Shown: positions 17,061 to 25,728 of the stretch, one piece after another
Layout of the letters: every line of letters starts with the position of its first letter
Numbering within the stretch: the stretch's first letter is position 1
Assembly: GCA_947494975.1 (NCBI GenBank)
Contig: CANLXA010000002.1
Span: 744,001 to 808,000 of the forward strand
DNA length: 64,000 nucleotides
Direction of reading: 5' to 3'
Source: an uncultured Roseicyclus sp.
GTDB lineage: Bacteria; Pseudomonadota; Alphaproteobacteria; Rhodobacterales; Rhodobacteraceae
Program-made: the position numbers and the translations under genes
Notes under the pieces: model-generated
What the model was told of the DNA's origin: nothing
Databases searched by the model: none
Seen by the model: only the letters and a program-made list of their open reading frames with translations

Positions 17061-18770
17061 ATGAACTTGACCCTGAGAACCACCTCGGCCCTCGCGGTTG
17101 CCGTTGGACTGATGTCCACGCCGGCAATCGCGGACATGGATGCCGCCATCGCGTTTCTCGATGAACATATCGAGTATTCGGCCCTGACCCGGGAGGAACA
17201 GGAATCCGAGATGCAATGGTTTGTCGACGCCGCCGCGCCCTATCAGGGCATGGAAATCCGCGTCGTCTCCGAGACCATCGCAACCCACGAATACGAGGCC
17301 AATGTTCTGGCCCCGGCCTTCGAGGCGATCACCGGGATCAGCGTCACCCACGATTTGATCGGCGAAGGTGACGTTGTGGAGCGTCTGCAGACCCAGATGC
17401 AGACCGGCGAAAACATCTACGACGCCTATGTCAACGACAGTGATCTGATCGGCACCCACTGGCGCTATCAGCAGGCCCGCAACCTGACCGATTGGATGGC
17501 GGGTGACGGCGCTGAGGTTACGAACCCGAACCTCAACCTCGATGACTTCATCGGGCTGTCCTTCACGACCGGACCCGATGGGCTTCTCTACCAGCTGCCC
17601 GATCAGCAGTTCGCGAACCTCTATTGGTTCCGCTACGATTGGTTCACCGATCCCGACATCATGGCCGCCTTTGAAGAAGAGTACGGCTATCCGCTTGGCG
17701 TGCCGGTGAACTGGTCGGCCTATGAGGACATCGCAGAGTTCTTCACAGGCCGTGAGATCGATGGTCAGACCGTCTATGGTCATATGGATTACGGTCGCCG
17801 GGATCCGTCGCTCGGCTGGCGCTTTACGGATGCGTGGATGTCCATGGCCGGCATGGGTGACGTGGGTGAGCCGAACGGTCTGCCCGTCGACGAATGGGGC
17901 ATTCGTGTCAACGAGGATAGCCGCCCCGTGGGCTCATGCGTTGCGCGTGGTGGAGCCACCAACAGCCCCGCCGCGGTTTATGCCATCGAAAGCTACACCA
18001 ACTGGCTGAACAACTACGCGCCGCCAGAGGCAGCTGGCATGAACTTCTCCGAAGCCGGGCCGATCCCGTCCCAAGGCGGCATCGCGCAGCAGATGTTCTG
18101 GTACACCGCATTCACCGCCTCCATGGTGGGTGAGGGTGCCGAGGCCGTGCTGAACGATGACGGCTCGCCGCGCTGGCGCATGGCCCCAAGCCCCCATGGC
18201 GTCTACTGGCGTGAAGGCCAGAAGATCGGCTATCAGGATGCCGGGTCTTGGACGTTGCTTCAATCCACGCCGGTGGACCGGGCTCAGGCCGCATGGCTTT
18301 ACGCTCAGTTCGTGACGTCGATGACGGTGGATGTGGAAAAGTCCCATGAGGGTCTGACCTTCATCCGCGAATCCACGATCCAGCACGAGAGCTTCACGGA
18401 ACGGGCGCCGCTTCTGGGGGGGCTGATCGAGTTCTACCGCTCGCCCGCCCGCACCCAGTGGTCGCCCACCGGCACCAATGTGCCTGACTACCCGCGTCTG
18501 GCTCCGTTGTGGTGGCAGAACATCGGCGATGCGTCGTCCGGTGCCCTGACCCCGCAGGAGGCGCTCGACAACCTCTGCGCGCAGCAAGAGGCCGTTCTGG
18601 CCCGTCTTGAACGTGCAGGTGTGCAAGGGGATCTCGGCCCGCTTCTCAACGAGGAAAGCGATCCGGAATTCTGGTTGTCTCAAGAAGGTGCGCCGCAGGC
18701 CGCCCTTGAGAACGAGGACGAAGAGCCAATCACGATCAGCTATGATGAGCTGATCCAATCCTGGCAGTAA
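17061..18770 (+). CDS. glpV: Glycerol-type ABC transporter substrate-binding protein GlpV
   Basis: A 569-residue periplasmic protein, unusually large for a carbohydrate-binding protein but normal for GlpV. A signal peptide ends about residue 24 (STPAIADMD). The N-terminal AIAFLDEHIEYSALTREEQESEMQWF and the SETIATHEYEANVLAPAFE region are typical of this family. It delivers glycerol or a related polyol to the permeases. A 97-base gap separates it from glpU, and two hairpins including a strong terminator follow it, marking the operon end. Confidence 0.88.
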   Translation: MNLTLRTTSALAVAVGLMSTPAIADMDAAIAFLDEHIEYSALTREEQESEMQWFVDAAAPYQGMEIRVVSETIATHEYEANVLAPAFEAITGISVTHDLIGEGDVVERLQTQMQTGENIYDAYVNDSDLIGTHWRYQQARNLTDWMAGDGAEVTNPNLNLDDFIGLSFTTGPDGLLYQLPDQQFANLYWFRYDWFTDPDIMAAFEEEYGYPLGVPVNWSAYEDIAEFFTGREIDGQTVYGHMDYGRRDPSLGWRFTDAWMSMAGMGDVGEPNGLPVDEWGIRVNEDSRPVGSCVARGGATNSPAAVYAIESYTNWLNNYAPPEAAGMNFSEAGPIPSQGGIAQQMFWYTAFTASMVGEGAEAVLNDDGSPRWRMAPSPHGVYWREGQKIGYQDAGSWTLLQSTPVDRAQAAWLYAQFVTSMTVDVEKSHEGLTFIRESTIQHESFTERAPLLGGLIEFYRSPARTQWSPTGTNVPDYPRLAPLWWQNIGDASSGALTPQEALDNLCAQQEAVLARLERAGVQGDLGPLLNEESDPEFWLSQEGAPQAALENEDEEPITISYDELIQSWQ

Positions 18771-18791
18771 GGTCCGGTATCCCGTGACGCG

Positions 18792-18862
18792 TCCGAGGCC
18801 TTTTCCGGCCTCGGATCGACCCTAGTCCGGGGCCTCAGTCGGGGCCCCGGATTTCCTTTTTT
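18792..18862 (+). terminator. Tandem hairpins ending the glp operon
   Basis: First hairpin: 9-bp stem 18792-18800 with 18807-18815, no T-run. Second: perfect 9-bp GC stem 18826-18834 with 18843-18851, followed by a T-rich tract (18852-18862) with six consecutive T. The second is a canonical intrinsic terminator and separates glpV from the alcohol dehydrogenase gene. Confidence 0.88.
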
Positions 18863-18918
18863 CCGAAGGGCGGTGCCACGCCACGGGTTGACGACAGTCT
18901 CGATCAGGGAAAAGCATC

Positions 18919-20085
18919 ATGACGGTTTTCTCCATTCTTCAACCCAATGACCTCAGCTTCGGGCGCGGGTGCGCGGCGCATGCGGCCCGCAAGGTGCTTG
19001 GGTTCGGGCGGCGCGTCTTGCTGGTCCGCGGCCGGTCCGTGCGCTGGTGTGATGACTTTCACGCCGACTTGGTCGCTGCCGGGGCGAAGGTGACGGTATT
19101 GCCCTGTTCGCGTGAACCCCACCTGTCCGACGTAGTTGCGGCCACGGATGCCGCACGTGCGGCGCAGGTGGATGTGGTCGTTGCCGTCGGCGGCGGATCG
19201 GTGATCGACCTCGCCAAGGCCACTGCGGCCTTGATCAACGCAACGCACCCCTTGATCGACTATCTGGAGGGGGTTGGGTCGGGACGCGCTCTCGATGCTG
19301 TGCCGGTTCCGTTCGTTGCCATCCCCACAACCGCGGGCACCGGTGCGGAGGTGACGCGAAATGCAGTCATCGCAGTTCCCGAGCATCGAAAGAAAGTGAG
19401 CTTGCGCGCCACGTCCATGATGGCGGATGTGGTCTTCGTCGATGCCGCATTGACTGATCATTCGCCGGCAGTAGTTACGTTCGGGTCCGGCTTTGATGCC
19501 TTGGTGCAGGTGATGGAGCCATACCTCTCCTCCCGCGCTACGCCATATACGGATGCCCTTTGCCGTGACGGGATACCGCGCGGGCTGCGCGCGTTGCTTC
19601 AATTGGCGGATGGGGAGGACCAATCTGCGCGCGATGACCTGGCCGTGGTCAGTCTCTTTGGCGGGCTGGCCCTGACGAATGCGGGCCTCGGCGCGGCCCA
19701 CGGATTGGCCGGCGTGATAGGGGGGTGGAGCGACGTACCGCATGGTGCGCTGTGCGGGCGTCTGATCGGCGCGACTCTGCAAGTGAATTGGGAGGCATGC
19801 CAAAGAAGCGGCATTGACGTCAGCCGGTTTGAGGAGGTGTTTCGGTGGATCGACGCCGCGATGGGCGGACCGGACCATCCCGTTCTGAAATTTGCCGGGT
19901 TGGTTGAGAAATGCAGCGTGCCGATCCTGCCGATCCTGTCGGAGATGACACCCCAGGAGCGGGAGGACGTGACCACGGCGGCGCTGGTGTCATCGTCCAT
20001 GTCCGCCAACATCACGCAACTTTCCCGCGCTGACGTCCTCAAGATCCTGGATATGTCGCGGGACTTCCAAGGGCACGGGGCTTAA
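18919..20085 (+). CDS. Iron-containing alcohol dehydrogenase family protein
   Basis: A 388-residue group III (iron-type) alcohol dehydrogenase with the GGGSVIDLAKA nucleotide motif and IPTTAGTGAEVTRNAV. The metal region reads GFDALVQVMEPY, with Gln where many members have His. The two later histidines (GAAHGLAG and DVPHGALCG) are present. A Gln at that place is, as far as I recall, normal in one branch of the family, so activity is not excluded. It could oxidise glycerol or another polyol or reduce an aldehyde. Its position after the glycerol importer suggests polyol metabolism, but a strong terminator separates them. Confidence 0.85.
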   Translation: MTVFSILQPNDLSFGRGCAAHAARKVLGFGRRVLLVRGRSVRWCDDFHADLVAAGAKVTVLPCSREPHLSDVVAATDAARAAQVDVVVAVGGGSVIDLAKATAALINATHPLIDYLEGVGSGRALDAVPVPFVAIPTTAGTGAEVTRNAVIAVPEHRKKVSLRATSMMADVVFVDAALTDHSPAVVTFGSGFDALVQVMEPYLSSRATPYTDALCRDGIPRGLRALLQLADGEDQSARDDLAVVSLFGGLALTNAGLGAAHGLAGVIGGWSDVPHGALCGRLIGATLQVNWEACQRSGIDVSRFEEVFRWIDAAMGGPDHPVLKFAGLVEKCSVPILPILSEMTPQEREDVTTAALVSSSMSANITQLSRADVLKILDMSRDFQGHGA

Positions 20086-20348
20086 CTGGGTCGCGCAGAT
20101 AGTCCGGCATCATACCAGGATCGCGTTGACCTCCGGGTCTACGAGACCCGATGCAGTGGTGTATCGTGTGCGTAGGAGGTCGGAAGGAATCATCCGGCTG
20201 TCCAATCCGCCTCCGCGCACAGACGACGCGTCAGCGTCGCCGTCGTGCGGCCCGCCCGGCGGATACCCAAAGATCGACGGTGTAATCGCAAAAGGGAGTG
20301 CCATTTGGGTATTGCAAAATCCGCCTGCCGCTTTGGAGGCCTCGCATA
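20086..20348. other. Gap without recognisable gene
   Basis: 263 bases between the alcohol dehydrogenase and the aquaporin remnant. I see no convincing reading frame, repeat or RNA; only a GGAGG about 9 bases before the aquaporin start at its right end. Confidence 0.5.
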
Positions 20349-21007
20349 ATGCTCACCTGTCGTTTGACGGCCGAATGGCTCGGCACGTTCTCGTTGCTCG
20401 CCACCGTCGGTAGATCAGACATCACGGCCGAGCGGCTGGTGGGTGGAAACGTGGCCATTGCCCTGTTGGGCAATACGATCCCGACGGGGGCCATCCTTGT
20501 CGTCCGATTACGGCGTTCGGGCCGATCTCGGGCGCCCATTTCAATCCGGCGGTCACGTTGCCCCTTGCGCTTCGCGGGAATATCGCGCCCCGCATCGGGG
20601 TTCTCTATGGTCTGACGCAGATCGTGGGCGGTATCGTCGTTGTATTCGGTGCCCACGTGATGTTCGAACACCCGCTTTTCGACCCCTCGACAACCGTGCG
20701 GATCGGGCTGGGCCAATGGGTCGCGGAGTTTGTGGCGACGCTTGGCCTGATCGGCACGATCCTAGGCTGCCTCAAGGCGCCGCCGGCGGCCGTGCCCATG
20801 GCGGTCGGCCTCTACGTCACGGCCGCGTATTGGTTCACGTCGTCCACATCCTTCGCGAACCCCGCCGTTACGATTGCGCGGGCGTTTTCCAACACTTTTG
20901 CCGGATTCGCGCCTGTGGAAGTTGTGGCATTCCTGTCGGCTCAGCTGCTCGCCGCGGTCCTGGCGACATGGTTTTTTGGTTGGCTCTTGGCAGAGGACGA
21001 TGTTTGA
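20349..21007 (+). pseudogene. Aquaporin/MIP family channel, frameshifted
   Basis: The first part (20349 to about 20505) encodes MLTCRLTAEWLGTFSLLATV and a VGGNVAIALLGNTIPTGAILVV stretch. The second part (about 20507-21007), in another frame, continues with ITAFGPISGAHFNPAVTLPLALRG, the first NPA box, and ends with FANPAVTIARAFSNTFAGFAP, the second. Insertion of one base near 20505 would join them into a normal protein of about 220 residues. The start has a GGAGG 9 bases upstream. It is either a real loss of function or a sequencing error. The family passes water, glycerol or metalloids, and the neighbouring glycerol locus makes glycerol attractive. Confidence 0.8.
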
Positions 21008-21084
21008 GCCGGCATCGCGCGAGGGGCATGGATGGCTGATCGGCGTCTTGCAAGGGTCGCGCGCGCCATTGGGCCAACTTGTTG

Positions 21085-21109
21085 GGAACCAATGTGTGAT
21101 CGGTGCGTT
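21085..21109 (+). promoter_or_regulatory. EcfG-type promoter of the AI-2E family gene
   Basis: GGAAC (21085-21089), 16 bases, CGTT (21106-21109), an exact match to the alphaproteobacterial EcfG consensus. Transcription would start about 21116-21118, at or next to the ATG at 21118, so the message may be leaderless. The -10 overlaps an in-frame GTG at 21103 and argues against that start. Confidence 0.75.
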
Positions 21110-21117
21110 ACGCCGTG

Positions 21118-22161
21118 ATGGATCCTAATGCATTGACACACCGACTGGTGCTCATCGCGACCGCTACGATTGCCATTATCTTGATCGTCTTCGCGCTGGA
21201 CAGCGCCCAGGGGTTGCTGGCGCCAGTCCTCGCCGCCGTCGTTTTGGGCGTGGTTCTCGCCCCGTTTGCGGACGGATTGGAGCGGCTGAAAATCCCGAGC
21301 GCCGTGTCGGCCCTGCTGATCATGGCGACCTTTCTGGCCATCGCTTGCATGATCTTCATCATCATTGAACCGACGATCTCGGGGGCGATCCGAAATGCGC
21401 CGGTGATCTGGCAGGAACTGCGAACGCTGTTCGACACGGTGCGCGGGGCAGTGGATGGCGTGCAGGAAATTCAGGAAACGGTAACCGAGGCGTTGGGCGA
21501 CGGGGACGAGACGGCAGGAGAGGCCGCCGCGGTACCGATCCCCAACGTGATGGATGCGCTGTCCTACGGGCCATCGGTTCTGGGCGGTATCCTGATCTTT
21601 GTTGGCACCCTCTATTTCTTTCTGGCGACGCGCCACGACGTCTACGCGCGTTTGTCACGCTTCGTGCCGATCCTAACAGAGTCATTGCTGCGCCAGGCGG
21701 AGGCGCGTGTGTCGCGCTATTTCCTGGCCATTTCCATTGTGAACGCGTGCTTTGGGGCTATTGTGATGGTCGCCATGTCTATCCTGGGGATGCCACAGCC
21801 CGTCATGTGGGGCATGGCCGCATTCCTTTTGAATTTCCTGCTATATCTTGGCCCGGCGATGGTTGCATCATCGCTGTTGCTGGTCGGCGTCATCGTCTTT
21901 GACGGTGCGATGTCCGTGGCTCCCATGGCCATCTATATCTTGTTTAACATGATCGAAGCGCAATTTGTGACACCCACCTTCGTGGGGCGGCACATGGCGT
22001 TGAACCCGTTGATGGTGTTCCTGTCACTGGTATTCTGGCTGTGGCTATGGGGTCCTATTGGCGGGCTAGTTGCAATCCCTTTGCTTGTTTGGGCGCGGTT
22101 CATCCTGTCCAAGGGCAACGACACCGATGTGCCTGAGCCAACACCTCATGATGACGCCTAG
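21118..22161 (+). CDS. AI-2E family transporter (PerM/YdiK type membrane protein)
   Basis: A 347-residue inner membrane protein with about eight hydrophobic helices and a polar periplasmic region (roughly residues 85-150). The family signature is present: LAPFADGLERL near the N-terminus, LRQAEARVSRYFLAISIVNACFG, MWGMAAFLLNFLLYLGP, and the C-terminal LSLVFWLWLWGPIGGLVAIPLL. Members export diverse solutes, AI-2 or Na+; the substrate here is unknown. The start at 21118 was chosen because an EcfG promoter ends 8 bases upstream. It overlaps the convergent YihY gene by 4 bases and is probably a general-stress gene. Confidence 0.88.
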   Translation: MDPNALTHRLVLIATATIAIILIVFALDSAQGLLAPVLAAVVLGVVLAPFADGLERLKIPSAVSALLIMATFLAIACMIFIIIEPTISGAIRNAPVIWQELRTLFDTVRGAVDGVQEIQETVTEALGDGDETAGEAAAVPIPNVMDALSYGPSVLGGILIFVGTLYFFLATRHDVYARLSRFVPILTESLLRQAEARVSRYFLAISIVNACFGAIVMVAMSILGMPQPVMWGMAAFLLNFLLYLGPAMVASSLLLVGVIVFDGAMSVAPMAIYILFNMIEAQFVTPTFVGRHMALNPLMVFLSLVFWLWLWGPIGGLVAIPLLVWARFILSKGNDTDVPEPTPHDDA

Positions 22162-23135
22162 GCAGGCTCCTTGGAGCCCGCAATGCAGGTATCGGCTTTG
22201 ATCGCGCCGCGCTGACCAAGTGGGCGATCTTCACCTACCGTGCTGTCGCGGGCCGTCTGCGCCTCCATCTCCGCGTCCAGGGTCGCCCCAAGCAGGATCG
22301 AGAAGGCAGAGAGCCACAGCCACAGCAGAAGAATAACGACGCCCCCCAGCGCGCCGAACGTTTCGTTGTAGCTGCCGAAGGCCTGCACATACCAAGCGAA
22401 CCCGAAGGTCGCAGCTGTCCAGATCACCACGGCGACCACACCGCCAGGCGCAATCCAGCGCCACTTGGCCTGCCGCCGGGACGGGCCGAAGCGATATATG
22501 ACGGTGAACGCCAGCGATGTTATGCCAAGCAAAAGGGGCCAGCGCAGGACCAAGGCCAGATCCGTCAGCGTATCCGAGCGCAAGACGGTGTGAACGGCGA
22601 ACGGGATGGCGGCCAATATGCCCAATGCAAGAAGGCCGGTCAGGAGCGCGAACAATGTAAGGGCGAGAACCCAGACCTGAAGCATCACAAATCCGCGGCC
22701 TTCGCGTTCCTCATATGCGATATTGAGGCCGGCGATCAGGTTCGCCATTCCCCTGCTGGAGGAAAATATAGCCAAGGCCAGCGCTATCAGCGCGGCAATT
22801 CCCAGACTGTCGTCATCCGCGCCGGACAGTTCGACGAGCTGGCCTTGGACGATGTCCCGAGCGGCGTCGGGAAGAGCGGCCAGATAGGCTTCAGCCTCGG
22901 TCACGATTTGCACCGGATCTGCAACCATGCCCCCCAGCGCGACAAGGGCGGCCAGTGCCGGGAACAATGCCAGCATTCCAAAGAAGGCGACACCTGCGGC
23001 AACCAACCCTAGCTGATCACGGGAGACGCGCTTGGTGACGCGTATGACGATTTCCAGATAGCCACGCGCGGGGATTTCCACGGGGCGCTCGGCGGACTGG
23101 CCGCGGTGTCGTGCCGTTTGATCAGGATCGCTCAT
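22158..23135 (-). CDS. YihY/BrkB family membrane protein
   Basis: A 325-residue inner membrane protein with six main helices. It has the YihY pattern: GLVAAGVAFFGMLALFPALAALVALGG near the N-terminus, SSSRGMANLIAGLNIAYEE, WRWIAPGGVVAVVIWTAATFGFAWYVQAFGSYNETFGALGGVVILLLWLWLSAF. Family function is not settled. It is often found with stress-response genes in alphaproteobacteria. It lies downstream of the three-gene stress operon beyond a terminator, and no EcfG promoter is visible directly upstream, so it may be read through or have its own weak promoter. Confidence 0.9.
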   Translation of the reverse strand: MSDPDQTARHRGQSAERPVEIPARGYLEIVIRVTKRVSRDQLGLVAAGVAFFGMLALFPALAALVALGGMVADPVQIVTEAEAYLAALPDAARDIVQGQLVELSGADDDSLGIAALIALALAIFSSSRGMANLIAGLNIAYEEREGRGFVMLQVWVLALTLFALLTGLLALGILAAIPFAVHTVLRSDTLTDLALVLRWPLLLGITSLAFTVIYRFGPSRRQAKWRWIAPGGVVAVVIWTAATFGFAWYVQAFGSYNETFGALGGVVILLLWLWLSAFSILLGATLDAEMEAQTARDSTVGEDRPLGQRGAIKADTCIAGSKEPA

Positions 23136-23161
23136 TACGTCGAGATTCCGTCGTATGATCT

Positions 23162-23193
23162 AAAAGGCCCCCGTCCGGTGCCGGACAGGGGCC
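23162..23193 (-). terminator. Terminator of the membrane-stress operon
   Basis: A 13-bp stem with one mismatch (23166-23178 with 23181-23193), tight loop, followed on the minus strand by TTTT (23165-23162). It lies 34 bases after the stop of the gene at 23227. Confidence 0.75.
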
Positions 23194-23226
23194 GTAGTCA
23201 GGTGGGTGAGTTACCGATGGCCCGCG

Positions 23227-24168
23227 TTATTGCGTAGCACCCTTGCTGTTTTGCTTCGCCTTGGAAGTTCCGGCATTAGACGCGACGGATGCCTCGATCG
23301 GCGGCGTCTCATCGCTGTCACCGGTCAGGGCGTCGCGGACCCGTTCCTGGCTTTTCGCAACAACCGTTTCGGCGGCAGCGTGCAGCTTGGCCTTTTCCTC
23401 ACGGAATACGCGGTCGGCTTCGTCAAACAGACGGTCGCGGTGGCTGCCGATCGTGCGATCCTCGACTTGGGTGCGCGGCAACATCGCCGCCAGCGCAGCA
23501 CCTGCCGCAAGGGCAAGGGCGCCAACCAGCAGCGGATTGTCATGTGCCGTGTTGCGGGCAACCTGCGCGGCGCGGCTGGCTTCCGCTTCGGCGCGGGCAT
23601 GCACGGAAATCGCGGCCTCGCGAGCTTGGCGGATGCGTGCCTTGGCGCTATCGGGAAGGCCATCGAGGCCATCTTCGATCCGCGCGCGAAGGTTTTCGGC
23701 GGTTTCGTAAAAACGCTCTTTGGCGTGGCTCAGTCGGGTGTCGGTCTGGGTGGTCTCGGTCATGGAATATGCTCCTTCTCGAATGTCGTTCACTTCGTCG
23801 GCCTTCATCGCCCGATCCGCAGCCGCCACGCGGGCATCGAACCCGTCCATCGGTGGCTCCGGCTGGCTCAGGCCGCCAGCGGTAGGGTGAATTGTGTCGT
23901 CATACGACGCTCGGGGTGCCGAGCTGCGTGTGACGGCTTTGATTGCCAGCCATGCAAGTCCAGCGCCGGTCACGGCCAGTGGGCCGGGGTTTTGGCGCGC
24001 GGTGGTCAGGGCCGTGTGGCCCAGGCCCCGACCCGCTTGGCCAAGCAAGTCACTCGCTTTGCCAACCAGTTCGGAGGGGGCAAATTGCGCCTCCAATGCG
24101 GTCAGTTGAGAGCGAAGGACATCACGCTCGGCGGCAAGTTCGGCTTCGATGCGTTTTGCGCTAGGCAT
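23227..24168 (-). CDS. DUF3618-like stress membrane protein
   Basis: A 313-residue alanine-rich, highly charged protein. An N-terminal helical segment (SAKRIEAELAAERDVLRSQLTALEAQF) resembles DUF3618. Two short hydrophobic stretches are visible, around PGPLAVTGAGLAWLAIKAV (60-80) and NPLLVGALALAAGAALAAMLP (213-233), each preceded by a helical amphipathic part. Such ElaB/YqjD-like proteins tether to the membrane. It is the last gene of an operon with a phage-holin-like protein and a YqjD-like protein, overlapping the former by 8 bases, and the operon has an EcfG promoter. No enzymatic motif is seen. Confidence 0.75.
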   Translation of the reverse strand: MPSAKRIEAELAAERDVLRSQLTALEAQFAPSELVGKASDLLGQAGRGLGHTALTTARQNPGPLAVTGAGLAWLAIKAVTRSSAPRASYDDTIHPTAGGLSQPEPPMDGFDARVAAADRAMKADEVNDIREGAYSMTETTQTDTRLSHAKERFYETAENLRARIEDGLDGLPDSAKARIRQAREAAISVHARAEAEASRAAQVARNTAHDNPLLVGALALAAGAALAAMLPRTQVEDRTIGSHRDRLFDEADRVFREEKAKLHAAAETVVAKSQERVRDALTGDSDETPPIEASVASNAGTSKAKQNSKGATQ

Positions 24169-24577
24169 TGATACGCTCCTTCATGACTTGCACATCGCGT
24201 TTCACGTTCTCGATGCTGCGGGTCGGAGCCAGACGCTCCGGCTTGAGGTCGTGAATGCCTTTTGCGGCCAGGAGGGTCGCGACAAGTGCGACGCCCCCGC
24301 CAATGATCAGCGCGGCCCAATGGAGAGCCCAGCCAGCAGCGACAAGCGCCGCGATGCCTGCTCCGGCCAGCGAGATCAGAGCCACGAGGGCCAGAACAAC
24401 CGCACCAACCAAAAGGCCGATGGCCACGCCAGCGCGCGACAGGTTTTCACCCATCTCCGCGCGGGCAAGCGCCGCCTCCTTGCGCAAGATACGACCAATC
24501 TGGCTGACGATATCCGTCAGCAGGCTAGCCGATCCGCGAAGATCTGTTTGGCCGGGTTGCATTATGAATACCCCCAA
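24161..24577 (-). CDS. Phage holin family protein (DUF1469/YqjE-like)
   Basis: A 138-residue protein with an amphipathic N-terminus (SASLLTDIVSQIGRILRKEAALARAEMGENLSR) and two adjacent membrane helices (about 49-75 and 80-105). This is the Actinobacteriophage-holin / YqjE pattern, which in proteobacteria is chromosomal and stress-related, not viral. It overlaps its upstream neighbour by 16 bases and its downstream neighbour by 8, showing tight coupling. Together the three resemble the ElaB/YqjD-YqjE-YqjK type membrane set. Confidence 0.85.
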   Translation of the reverse strand: MGVFIMQPGQTDLRGSASLLTDIVSQIGRILRKEAALARAEMGENLSRAGVAIGLLVGAVVLALVALISLAGAGIAALVAAGWALHWAALIIGGGVALVATLLAAKGIHDLKPERLAPTRSIENVKRDVQVMKERINA

Positions 24578-25038
24578 CGGCGCGCATTCTGATCGGAGTA
24601 CGCGGTCTGATGTTCCGGCACGCCCGGGTAATTGTGGCGATCAGGTTGCGTGGCCTGCACGCCTGCACGCTCAGACGCTTTGAGGGCGCGCGCGGCGAGG
24701 AACCCAAGCGCTGCGGCACCACCGAAAAACACCAGCGGGTTGCGGCGGGCAAACTGGGTCATGTCGTGTTGGATGTTCGACAAATCCATCTCACGCACGG
24801 CCGAAGCAGCGTGGGCAAGATTGTCACCAAGATATTGCACGGCATTCGATGCCAAGGCGTTGTCTTGAAAGGCCGAGCTGGCGGCGCGGAAGCTGTCGGC
24901 TTCGTCTGCAACACGGTCAGCAATCTGCGCTTTGGTAGTCTCTGCCTTGAGGGTGGCTTTGGACTTGGCCGTTTCGGCCAGGTCCTCAACGGCATCTTTG
25001 GCGGTATCGGCAAGTTTGGAATTGGTCGAGCTTGTCAT
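24562..25038 (-). CDS. YqjD/ElaB-like membrane-anchored stress protein
   Basis: A 158-residue protein. The N-terminal two thirds is helical and alanine/lysine-rich (TNSKLADTAKDAVEDLAETAKSKATLKAETTKAQ), reminiscent of LEA-like or apolipoprotein-like repeats. A membrane segment follows at RRNPLVFFGGAAALGFLAARAL, then a short polar tail with YSDQNARRWGYS. This is the RRNPL-VFFGGAAALGF pattern of YqjD-like stress proteins. The start at 25038 has AGGAG 8 bases upstream. It is the first gene of a three-gene operon with an exact EcfG promoter 127 bases upstream. Confidence 0.8.
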   Translation of the reverse strand: MTSSTNSKLADTAKDAVEDLAETAKSKATLKAETTKAQIADRVADEADSFRAASSAFQDNALASNAVQYLGDNLAHAASAVREMDLSNIQHDMTQFARRNPLVFFGGAAALGFLAARALKASERAGVQATQPDRHNYPGVPEHQTAYSDQNARRWGYS

Positions 25039-25164
25039 AGTCTGACTCCTCTCAAGAATATCGGCAGATTGCGCGGGTTTTTGGGCAAAAAGCCCTGCTG
25101 ACGGGCCCGGAGGGTCCGGAAACCGTGTCACGTCTCATCTGCATTTCGTCGATTACGGGTAGGA

Positions 25165-25189
25165 AACGGCTCAGGGCCGGTTTGGTTCC
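25165..25189 (-). promoter_or_regulatory. EcfG-type promoter of the membrane-stress operon
   Basis: On the minus strand GGAAC (25189-25185), 16 bases, CGTT (25168-25165): an exact consensus match. It lies between the end of the DUF2383 gene and the operon start at 25038, giving a leader of about 120 bases. Confidence 0.8.
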
Positions 25190-25191
25190 CG

Positions 25192-25635
25192 TCAGTTTTT
25201 CAAAGCTGCGATCTGGGCCCGCACCGCGGCACGCTGGTCTTCCAAGACGCGATTGAGGGCCGATCCGGGGTCGGTGGCACCGATGGCGTTGGTGTAAGTG
25301 TCCACGATCATTCTTTCACCGTCTAGAATCTGTGGCAGAGCCGATTGATCCAGCGCACCAGCCCAATCGCGGACCGTTGCAACCGTGGAATGTACCAGCC
25401 CCATCGCCGAACCGGCGTCGGACCGATTGAGACCCATGGCCTCGAGGTGCGGCGTCAGGATGTTGTAATGGGCGACATGCATCGTGTGCAGCCGCTCAAT
25501 CATTGGTTTGAGGTCGTCTTCGGCGCGGTTGAGCATCGTGTCATAACCGCGGATGACATCGGCCACATCTGTGGCCACCTGTTGAACGGCGTCTTTGGCC
25601 GTCTGAGTATGGTCGCTTGCGGCGTCGGTGATCAT
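25192..25635 (-). CDS. DUF2383 / PA2169-like ferritin-fold protein
   Basis: A 147-residue predicted four-helix protein (DVIRGYDTMLNRAEDDLKPMIERLHTMHVAHYNILTPHLEAMG, then GSAMGLVHSTVATVRDWAG). The pattern fits the DUF2383/PA2169 family, which has a ferritin-like bundle. Conserved Glu/His residues are seen (ERLHTMHVAHY) but I cannot confirm a di-metal site. The start at 25635 has an AGGAGG 7 bases upstream. It has its own EcfG promoter. Confidence 0.72.
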   Translation of the reverse strand: MITDAASDHTQTAKDAVQQVATDVADVIRGYDTMLNRAEDDLKPMIERLHTMHVAHYNILTPHLEAMGLNRSDAGSAMGLVHSTVATVRDWAGALDQSALPQILDGERMIVDTYTNAIGATDPGSALNRVLEDQRAAVRAQIAALKN

Positions 25636-25665
25636 TGTCGATCCTCCTGGCGGGTTCGACAACGT

Positions 25666-25690
25666 AACGCAGTCCTGGCACAAGAGTTCC
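25666..25690 (-). promoter_or_regulatory. EcfG-type promoter of the DUF2383 gene
   Basis: On the minus strand GGAAC (25690-25686), 16 bases, CGTT (25669-25666), exact consensus. The -10 ends about 30 bases before the DUF2383 start codon. Confidence 0.8.
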
Positions 25691-25728
25691 CGAGCGGAGG
25701 ATGTGAAGGCGGAAACGGAAGGCCCTGT

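Noticed and set aside
17001-18758. Two long minus-strand frames across glpV
   Set aside because: The plus-strand frame encodes the recognisable GlpV protein; the antisense frames show no family pattern.
20126-20413. Small plus-strand frame before the aquaporin
   Set aside because: No ribosome site or family pattern, and it runs into the aquaporin reading frame region.
21103-21117. GTG at 21103 as start of the AI-2E family gene
   Set aside because: It lies within the EcfG -10 region, so the mRNA would begin after it.
24161-24577. Phage holin-like gene taken as a prophage trace
   Set aside because: No other phage gene or attachment site is near, and the protein is the chromosomal stress-type DUF1469 family.
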